This document shows, in pieces, positions 56,401 to 64,000 of a stretch of 64,000 nucleotides of DNA; position 1 is the first letter of the stretch, and each line of letters begins with the position of its first letter. Both the position numbers and the translations under genes were made by a program. The notes beneath the pieces were generated by a model. It was given only the letters and a program-made list of their open reading frames with translations, was not told where the DNA came from and ran no database searches. The DNA comes from Protula sp. h YS-2021 (taxonomy: Eukaryota; Annelida; Polychaeta; Sabellida; Serpulidae), in contig OX457034.1 of NCBI GenBank assembly GCA_949752745.1, positions 9,160,278 to 9,224,277 of the forward strand, given 5' to 3'.

Positions 56401-59400
56401 TCCCCCTACCCCAACTCCAGCAACAAATCCCTTCCCTTTCCTCTCCCCCCCTGCCACAACTCCAGCCACAAATCCTTTCCGTTTCCTCTCCCCCTGCCCC
56501 AACTCCAGCAACAAATCCCTTCCCTTTCCTCTCCCCCCTTGCCCCAACCCCAGCAACAAATCCCTTCCCTTTCCACCCCCACCCCCTCCCCCCTGCCCCA
56601 ACACTTCACCCAACACCAGCTTCCTGTGCACTCAAAGTTTATTGTTCTTTTCTGGGTTATTTTCAGGGCTTTACTAATTTGGTTCTCAATATAAGAATGA
56701 GCAATGATGAATCAAAAATCATAAATTTTTAAAATGAGAAATTAAAATACCGAACATGTTTAAGGAAATTGATATGTGATATTTTTGCCCAATTATTACT
56801 ATATTTTTTGCAATTTTAATAATTTCCATCAGAGCATGGGGGCATACTAATGCATTCTGAAGACGGAGTTAGGTCACATAAAGTTTGTGTATTTGCAGAT
56901 ACTGGGTGATACTTAATGGTTACGACACGATCAGGGAAGCTTATATGGACAGGGGCAGCGACTTTATGGACAGAAAAATTGGTCCTATTTGGGACTACAT
57001 AGAGTTCAAGGACGGTAGGATTTTTAACCCTTTTTCTTTGCACTATTTTTGCTCAGAGCTGTTATTCTCCACTTTTGGCAGAATTCCCTTAAAATATTAA
57101 ATAATCAGAAAAGAACAAGATTTTCTCGTTGCAGTTCGAGAAGGTCATTCCCGCTTTTCACCAGCAAACCAATCAAAAGTTAGGGGATAATCTCGTACTA
57201 CGTCACCAAGTACACAAAGTCATCCTTTTTATGCTCCACAGGGCGGTATTTAAGCTCACCAAGGCTTGTTGTGAGCTGATAGGTGGGAGAAATAACTGTA
57301 AGAATGGAGAACGCGAATTGCAGTTCTACTCACAAAAAATCGTTTTATGAGACAGTTTTACTGTATAGCAGCTTGTAATTCGCTTATTCCCACTTTTAGA
57401 TAGGACTTAAGGGGAGCCTGCTATTCTGACCTGTGCAAGAAAATTGCAAGTTACGATTTATTCGTAACAGCGTGTGTCTGAAAGTCACGGGAAAGAAGAT
57501 GACTCTGATACAGTGGAAATAGTAAAGCACATTTTAATTTCCATTCAAAATCTTGAGGGCAGTGGAAACTCTCCCGATCCATGAAACATAATTGAGTTTT
57601 AAGTCCTTTGACCAATCACGGTACTAGCTGGTATGGTACTCGTGGGAGAAAGCCGATCACTACAGTCTTATGACCGATCACGGTACTAGTATGGCGCTCT
57701 TTGAAGGAAGACGGGTATATCCTTAGAACCTCTCGAGTACTAGATAAACTAAACACCTGGGACAAGGGTTTGTTAACATAACCACTACGTGTAAACATAA
57801 TGATGCACTAAGTGCTTTCTTTGCTAAGCAAGCAAGAAAAGGACTCAACGTTGTTGCTGCTTGCGTTGAAACTGTCGTTGCCATTGCTGCTATAACTAGC
57901 TTGGATCTTGAGGTTGTGCTTGGCCTTGCACTTGGTTTCGGAAGGTGGCGCCTCCTGCAATAGAAGAGGGCCTAGAGAACACATTCCCATGTTTTCATTT
58001 TGTGACAACTCTTTAAGACATTACTTCTGATCAGTAAACTATGTTAAGTACTTCGGTAACTACACAGTACAGAGAACCCTACGGGGGTTAATAATATGAC
58101 AGGCGTTGTGGGCATTGGCCCTCTTGTGCCTGGGCTTTCTCATCTGGCGCTCAGACGACCTTTTTGTAATTGGAGATCGTTAGCTATGACAGATCTCAAA
58201 TCAGGCATGCGACTCATAGCGACTTGGAATTGAAAGGTATTGCTTTAACTTGACATAATAACACCAGACCTTTCCCTGCCTGTTCCAGCTCCACATACCT
58301 ATGCCTTGACTAGCCTGTGATGGACCGAAGTCGGATGGGTAAGAAATGCAGATCCTTTTCCTGAAGCACATAGAACGTCAACTTCCAGCAGCGATATTTC
58401 TAGAACGTCCACTTCAAGCAGCGATATTGCTAGAACGTCCTCTGGCCGAAAGAATGCAAAGATAGTTTTAGGTTAAGACAGGCAACTGTGGACTGAAGTG
58501 ACTTAAAATAACTTCTAGGCGTAATTTCTGTGTCCAGCTGATGACTGCCGCTCTTGTAGACCGGTGAAGAAAAGAAAAAAGACACACTATTTAGTCGTCA
58601 CCGTATCGTGTATACTCATACTTACAAAACATGAAATGTAACAAGTGCTAAGTCCTAAAACAGAGAAAGGTGAACAAAGGGTGGTTTCCTGGCTGACAAA
58701 CCACGAGTGACTACGTTAGGACACCATCTGTGTGAGCAGTTTGTCAATTTTAAACCAAAGTTCAACTGAAATATAAAATGTGTATACAATTAGCCCAATT
58801 TTGCAAGCTGCTATGCTGCGCATCAGTGACAAAATTATCAATACGTGGTTGCTGTTGATTAAGTACAAATTGTATCTGAATTTGACAATTATTTGTCATT
58901 TTCACTGACAGGTGTTTTTACCTCACCATACAACGATAGCTACAAGGCCAATAGGAAATTTTGCACTCAGACCTTACGAGCTTCTGGCTTTGCCAAAGAA
59001 GGACTGGAGAAGAGACTAGCCGTTGAGTGGCAGGATTTGGCCAAGGCATTCGATGAGTGCTCGGAACATGGAATCGACCAAGAGACTCATTTCAAATGGG
59101 CGGCTACTAACATTATCTGTGGTGTGCTGTTTGACAGGGTACTCCCCCACGGAGATAAAGGTATCTGATTAATTGCTCCCCCCCCTACATCCGGGTTGGG
59201 TGGGGTGGGTAGAGGGCAGTGGGTTATAAACCATTTTGAATAATGCCAAAAAGTAATTTTCTACATCACATAAAAAGGTTAAACAAGTTAAAATTTCAAA
59301 GTGTCCGAGAAAAATCAATTTTTATTGTTTTTGTTAATTTTTTGTGTCCATAATAAACTGGTAGAAAATCAGTTTGAGCGTACGCCCTATAAACTGTGGT

Positions 59401-62276
59401 CTGCTTTATCCGTAATTGTGCGATTGTGAAGATTTAACTGTAAAATGAAAGAGCAATATTCTGAAGAAGGGGAAAACAGATTTTTCTCTTCCGAAAAAAA
59501 ACGCAGACGTTTATCAGTGAGTGAAAAATTGTGACTTGTTCTTGAGATCAAAGATGGGTGAGTCTTAAATTGGTTGTTGTAAAACTCTAGTTTGTTTACT
59601 TTTTTGGCGGCCATTTTGGCGTCCTACAAGTGTTTTTTCTCTCTTTGCAAGACCAAATATAAATTCAGTTTACTCCATTGCTATCTGGAATTTGTTTTTA
59701 TTTGAACAATCTGGAGTATGTTTAAAGCCATCGCTTTAATGGAAAAGTTCTTGGAAAGGGTGACAAGCTTTCAATCTTGAGTTACAGCAGTTTAAATTTG
59801 GTCTTGCAAAGAGAGCAAAAAAATGCAGTTCACCAAAATGGCCGCCAAATAAGTAAACAATTTTCCCATGTGGGATACGTATGGGTTTTAATTGGGATTT
59901 GCATGGGAAGGTGGGAAAGGGGAAAACCCATACTAATCCCGTGGAGAAAGGAGCCATTTCTGGGTGGGAAATGTCTGGGTTTTCCCACCCTGGGAAACCC
60001 CCTGTAAAATACAAATGAAATATGTATGGGAATGCCCATGTAAATCCCAGTCCGGGGAAAACCCAGGTGGATCCCAACTGGGAAATGCATGGATTATGCG
60101 TGGGAATTCGGACCATGGATTTTACCTCGATTTTTGTCTCATTCCCATGCAAATCCCTGCATGGGATTCACGTGGGAAGGCCAAAAATAACCCTGGGTTT
60201 TACATGGGTTTTACTTGGGTGTGCTTACCGGGATGTGTCAGACCTAACCACCGGAATTTCGTTTGGAAGATGTTAAACACAAAGTTCATTTGCAAGATGT
60301 TGAACAAAAAGTTATTTGAAATAATCACGGTACATCCAACCGTGCCTCTGTGACGTCACTATCCAAATATGTATCTGATCAGCGTCACTCAAACGTTTAT
60401 TATAGGCGTCACGTCTCTACATGTTGTCACAAAGACGTGATTCGGACTTTTATTTAATTTTTTCCGATGTCTAATCGACGTCGTAAGTTTATCGCTTTGT
60501 CTTATTTGTCTGCTTGTCACAGATTTGGATGAAATGGCCGATGCAATATGGGAATTTCTAGACTCAGTGATATCCGGAGAAGCTGTCCAGTTCCTTCCTG
60601 ACTGGCTAATCAAAATTTCAAAACGCTGGTAAGATCCTTTAAAATACAAAAATTACTGTACTACTCTTATAACTACCTCCTATTATAACTATTTACTGTT
60701 ACAACTACCCGGCATTATAAGCATTATAACTACCCTCTGTTATAACTCTATCCTGTTATAAATACCCATTTTATAACTATCTGCTGCCATAACTTCCTAG
60801 TGTAATGACTACCTACTGTTATAACTATTTATTATTGTAACCCTCTACTATTATAACTACCTACTGTTATGACTACCTGCTGCTATAACTACCTACTGTT
60901 ATAACTACCTACTGTTTTAACTACCTTCTATTATAGCCACCTACTGTTATAACTACTTACTGTTATAAACACCACTGCCATAAATACGTACTGTTATAAG
61001 TACCTACTGTTATACCTACTGTTATAACTACCTAACTTACGTAACTATGTCACTGTTAAAGCACATGCCTGTATTTTGTGTGCTACTGATAACCCCTGGA
61101 GTATGCACACATATACAACATTTCCTAAAATGTTTGCCAAGCCTCCCTTCCGCCCTCTCCTCCCATCGCCAGCCAGCCACACCGCTTCCAAGCCCCTATA
61201 CAATAGAAGGTTGCTTATCTCAATATATCCTCTCCTCTAACACACCCCTAGAGTAACTGTGTTTGAACTCTTCTATTGCAGGTCATTTGCGAAAGACTGC
61301 ACAGAGCGATTGACGAAACTCGTCCAGGACATAGTACGAGAACATGAGAGTACGTATGACGAGAACCACATCCGGGACTTCGTAGATACCGGTCTCAAAC
61401 AAGGCATGTTCCATTCGCAGGACCCGCGGCACACCGCACATGTCTGCATGGTCTTCTTACCGGACTCGGTCTTCACCACGACATCAACGATGATGTTTAT
61501 TATCATGTATCTTATGCATTACCCTCAGTATCAACAGCGCATGCGCGAGGAGGTCAGTCAGGCGACGGAACAGGGCGCCAATGCGATCACCCTAAATCTG
61601 AGAGAGAAGATGCCATTTGCGGAAGCTTTTATCAATGAAGTGTTTCGAATTGTAACCCCAATTGCGACGAGCGTTCCTAACAGGCCACTTCAGACAACAA
61701 CCTTACACGGCTACAAGATACCAAAGCACTTCGATATCATAGTGAATATTCACGGTGTCCACTACGATCCTGAAACGTATCCAGAACCGGAGAAATTTGA
61801 CCCTGGTCACTTCTTGGAGAAGAATGGTAAACTCAAAAGAGTGGACCAATTCCTTCCGTTTGGTATTGGTAAGTACCGAGACGATATTGAATTTATGTGT
61901 TATTGAAGTATTGGTGAGTACCGAGACGATATTGAGCTTTAAGTGTTATTAAAATATTGGTGAGTACCGAATATTGAAGTATTCTTGAGTACCGAGACGA
62001 TATCGAACTTTGTGTTTTGTGCTATTAAAGTATTTGTAAGTTACGCGATGATTTCAAACATTTGGTGATATACAATGGGTTGGTTAAGCTTATAATACAA
62101 CACTGCGCACGACCCAGCTGGCCTGATTTATTTAGTTTTTTACTAAATTTGTAATACTTCAACCCCTTTTTATGCTTCTTTGTCATAATCGTATCTTTTT
62201 ATACTTTGTTTTCATTTTTATGCTCTCTCTCTCTCTCTCTCATTCTCTATCTCCCTTCTTTTCCCTCCTCTCTTTG

Positions 62277-62323
<47 letters not shown>

Positions 62324-62638
62324 AGCTATCTACCTATCTTTCTCTATTATTATTAATGATATTTTACTAGACCAAGTAGCAATTAGAAAAGGAATAAATC
62401 CTACTTTACTTCTAGGAGCTAAAATGCTTGAAAACAGCTCACGTGACATTGATTGGCAGGTCGAAGGCGGTGCATGGGAGAGCAAATGGTCCGGAGTCAA
62501 TTGTTCTACTTCACAACCAACTTGGTGATGCGATATGAGATTTTTCCAGTGGGCGGAAAGCTTCCTGACACCACGCCACAAGAAAGCTCATTGGCGAAAT
62601 TTAACCTCCCGTTTAATACAGTTTTAAAAAAGATATAG
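53425..62638 (+). CDS. Cytochrome P450-a3, CYP2-clan, complete (502 aa)
   Basis: Seven exons: 53425-53477, 56016-56234, 56899-57014, 58912-59160, 60523-60628, 61282-61868 and 62460-62638. Borders are GT-AG, phases match and the sum is 1509 bases. It is very close to a1; exon 5 is 6 bases shorter (IKISKRW for IKITQSNRW). Motifs: membrane helix GGVAALGMVALHQI, PPGPRG, YKANR, I helix DSVFTTTS, EVFR, FDPGHF and FGIGRRRCMG with Cys448. It is probably an ER-bound P450 with the same kind of activity as a1. Intron 4 has gained about 1.1 kb (59260-60330). A poly(A) signal lies at 62644. Confidence 0.9.
53480..54760. other. Intron 1 of a3, first part
   Basis: Colinear with 15420-16740; C-rich and A-rich. 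No gene. Confidence 0.5.
54765..55440. mobile_element. CCAGCAAACA-ended non-autonomous element
   Basis: The left end CCAGCAAACATTTCC and the right end reversed CCAGTCATCAGCC resemble the ends of the element at 2897. ACGTCGG-type units are near the right end. It interrupts intron 1 of a3; a1 lacks it at the matching place (16740) and has the MITE instead. The target duplication is unclear. Confidence 0.5.
55495..55557 (+). pseudogene. Relic second exon 1 in a3
   Basis: GATGATATTTTACAGAAAAGTGCG resembles exon 1 but lacks a base after the ATG, and a TAA follows. It pairs with the relic at 21571-21705, so the double first exon is older than the block duplication. Confidence 0.5.
56016..56234 (+). 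CDS. P450-a3 exon 2
   Basis: YLAEHKYATLGGVAALG to LWLGGN; acceptor TTTTTGCAG, donor GTAAAA. Confidence 0.9.
56235..56620. repeat. CAACTCCAGCAACAAATCCC repeat after a3 exon 2
   Basis: About nine units of 36-43 bp that amplify the first bases of intron 2. a1 has one unit at the same place. The 159-codon Pro/Phe-rich frame is an artefact. Confidence 0.9.
56899..57014 (+). CDS. P450-a3 exon 3
   Basis: YWVILNGYDTIREAYMDRG to WDYIEFKD; donor GTAGGA. Confidence 0.9.
57400..58850 (-). other. Intron 3 insertion of a3, shorter copy
   Basis: Matches 23040-25190 of a1 with the 24440-24830 part deleted. The frame SQNENMGMCSLGPLLLQEAP persists on the minus strand at 57808-58008. No gene was called. Confidence 0.45.
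58912..59160 (+). CDS. P450-a3 exon 4
   Basis: GVFTSPYNDSYKANRKF to FDRVLPHGDK; Tyr in place of the C-helix Trp, as in all copies. Confidence 0.92.
59591..59862. repeat. Inverted repeat in intron 4 of a3
   Basis: The left arm (59591-59670) with GGCGGCCATTTTGG and CTCTTTGCAAGACCAAAT is mirrored by the right arm (59789-59862) around a loop of about 120 bases. Possible foldback transposon. Confidence 0.7.
59855..60240. repeat. TGGGAAA / CATGGG rich stretch
   Basis: Dense CCCATG, GGGATTTGCATGGGAA and TGGGTTTT units in intron 4 of a3; absent from a1 intron 4, which is only 258 bases. Together with the hairpin it is an insertion specific to a3. Confidence 0.65.
60523..60628 (+). CDS. P450-a3 exon 5
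   Basis: DLDEMADAMWEFLDSVISG to IKISKRW; two codons shorter than a1, in frame. Confidence 0.88.
60640..61050. repeat. TATAACTACCTACTG repeat in intron 5 of a3
   Basis: About 25 units of 15-17 bp, the counterpart of 26330-26780. Confidence 0.88.
61282..61868 (+). CDS. P450-a3 exon 6
   Basis: SFAKDCTERLTKLVQD to FLPFGIG, with I helix FLPDSVFTTTSTMM, EVFR and FDPGHF. Donor GTAAGT. Confidence 0.93.
61862..62040 (+). repeat. Tandem copies of the exon 6 donor in a3
   Basis: TATTGGTGAGTACCGAGACG-like units at 61862, 61909 and 61955, plus a degenerate one, as in a1. Confidence 0.83.
62220..62345. repeat. CT and TATC repeats in intron 6 of a3
   Basis: CT runs followed by CTAT units. Confidence 0.93.
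62460..62638 (+). CDS. P450-a3 exon 7: heme cysteine
   Basis: RRRCMGEQMVRSQLF to FNTVLKKI and TAG. AATAAA follows at 62644. Confidence 0.93.
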
Positions 62639-62649
62639 ACAGTAATAAA

Positions 62650-63120
62650 ATGCTTTGAGTTGCACAGTACTTTTTCTGTAGATTATAGTCAAAGGTTGTT
62701 GCTGTTCGAGCGTATTGGTCGATCGAACCTATCAGCCGACGGCTGTCTTAGTGGCCCGTTAGTAAATCTTCCGCTCAGCCAAGTCCAGTGGGTGATGGGC
62801 TAGATACAATGTGTGTTAAACAGAGTCTGGAATTTATGTCCAAAATAGACAAAAGAGACGGGATTCGTATAATTTTATGAATGTTTATTAATTTAAAATA
62901 TCTAGCTGTTCAATATTCAACAAGTAGTAAAAGGAGTCGAAGAAGTCGAATACCAGCTTTATTATTTGCTTGATCTCACCTGCACACAATGTCCTTAGAC
63001 ATTATTGTTATGGTTTAACATTTTCCAATGTAACATATCCATGTAACACATCCTTGTAGCACACCTATTATTACGTTAGTGGTGGGGGAGGGATTCCATA
63101 AAATCTCAGAGAAGAAGTGT
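62650..63120. other. 3' flank of a3
   Basis: Colinear with 28430-28950. No gene. Confidence 0.5.
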
Positions 63121-63129
63121 CAACTTCAT

Positions 63130-63880
63130 GGAAATGTAAATATACTGCCTGGAAATCAATGAACTCGGGAGTACCGCCTCGATACCAGTGACCCCAGGAT
63201 TAAAGCCTGGATACCAGTACTGCCTGGACACCAGTACACCCGGGAATACTGCATAGACACCAATGAATGTAGGAGTACTCCCTGGATACCAGTGAACCCG
63301 GGAGTACTGCCTGGATACCAATGAAACCAGGAGTACTGCTTGGATACTCATGGAACCGGGAATACTGCATATATATACAATAAACTTTGGAGTACTGCCT
63401 GGATATCAATGGATCCGGCAGTACTGTATGGATACCAATGAATTTAGAAGTACTTCTGGGATACCAATAAATTCGGAAGTACTGCCTGGATACAAAAGAA
63501 ACCGGAGTACTGCCTAAATACCAATGAATCCGGAAGTACAACCTAGATAGAAATGAACACGGGAGTTCTGCCTGAATGCCAATGACTTAGATGTGCTGGC
63601 TGGATACCAAACAACCCGACAGTGCTGCTTGGATACAAGTGGACCCATATTACTGCCTGGACACCAATGAATTTAAGAGCACTGCCTGAATACTAATAAA
63701 CCCAGGAGTACTCCTCGAATACCAATAAACCCAGGATTACTGCCCGGCTGCCAGTGAACCCAGGAATACTCCCTGGATACCAATGAACCCAGGAGTACTG
63801 CCTGGACACTAATGAATTCAGAACTACTCCTTGGATACTAGTGAATCGGGTAATACTAATGAAGCCGGGCTGGTGCCTAC
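63130..63880. repeat. 30-bp minisatellite downstream of a3
   Basis: About 25 units of the type seen at 28960-30250, unit for unit similar at the start. Confidence 0.93.
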
Positions 63881-64000
63881 AAACAGTGGTTGGTGCTATA
63901 AACAATGGCTGGTGCCTAAAAAGAGACTGGTACCCTGATTAAAAGCCATAGGGTTTACAATCGTTTGATAAATTAAAACAAAAAAAAATAAAAAATCAAT
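63870..64000. repeat. Start of b-type upstream flank
   Basis: GGCTGGTGCCTA units and then AAAGCCATAGGGTTTACAATCG match 31300-31390 before b1 and 43300-43380 before b2. Confidence 0.75.

Noticed and set aside
56152..56694. 159- and 110-codon frames around P450-a3 exon 2
   Set aside because: Result of the CAACTCCAGCAACAAATCCC repeat in intron 2.

Overview
The window looks like the nuclear genome of an invertebrate animal. Genes are split by GT-AG introns, microsatellites and minisatellites are abundant, and there are several families of DNA transposon. The main genes are a tandem family of CYP2-clan cytochrome P450s and the 3' end of a gene for a CUB-domain membrane protein. The species cannot be fixed from the sequence alone. 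No bacterial-type operon, rRNA, tRNA or CRISPR array was seen.

Layout. Positions 1-985 are a 46-bp minisatellite. At 2156-4732 lie the last three exons of a single-pass membrane protein (CUB domain, transmembrane helix, Gln-rich tail, PPxY-type motif). A decayed 7.7-kb Polinton/Maverick-like element occupies 4763-12431. It has long inverted ends made of CRE-plus-CCAAT modules, matching AG termini and a near-perfect 6-bp target duplication. It carries broken zinc-finger and other ORFs and nested smaller transposons.

From 15365 to the window end there are five P450 copies, all on the plus strand, in two alternating types. a1 (15365-28352) has seven exons and encodes 504 aa. b1 (32404-37485) has exons 2-7 intact but no first exon that I can find. 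a2 (41268-42380) has only the last two exons. b2 (44240-48235) is a pseudogene with many lesions. a3 (53425-62638) has seven exons and encodes 502 aa.

The locus grew by segmental duplication of an a+b pair with its flanks. The block holding the CUB last exon plus a1 (about 3.8-30 kb) is repeated as a dead CUB exon plus a3 (about 50.2-63.9 kb). The segment from a1 exon 6 to the b1 3' flank (27-40 kb) is repeated as a2/b2 (41-50 kb). The last 120 bases match the sequence that precedes b1, so a further b-type gene is predicted just beyond the window.

The intact P450s keep the heme cysteine, the ExxR motif, the proline hinge and an N-terminal membrane anchor. They are probably microsomal monooxygenases or related enzymes; the substrate cannot be told. 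The usual C-helix Trp is Tyr and the usual I-helix acid is missing. Introns are full of copy-specific minisatellites, one of which was amplified from coding exon 3. All functional statements are inferences from sequence motifs; no database search was possible.
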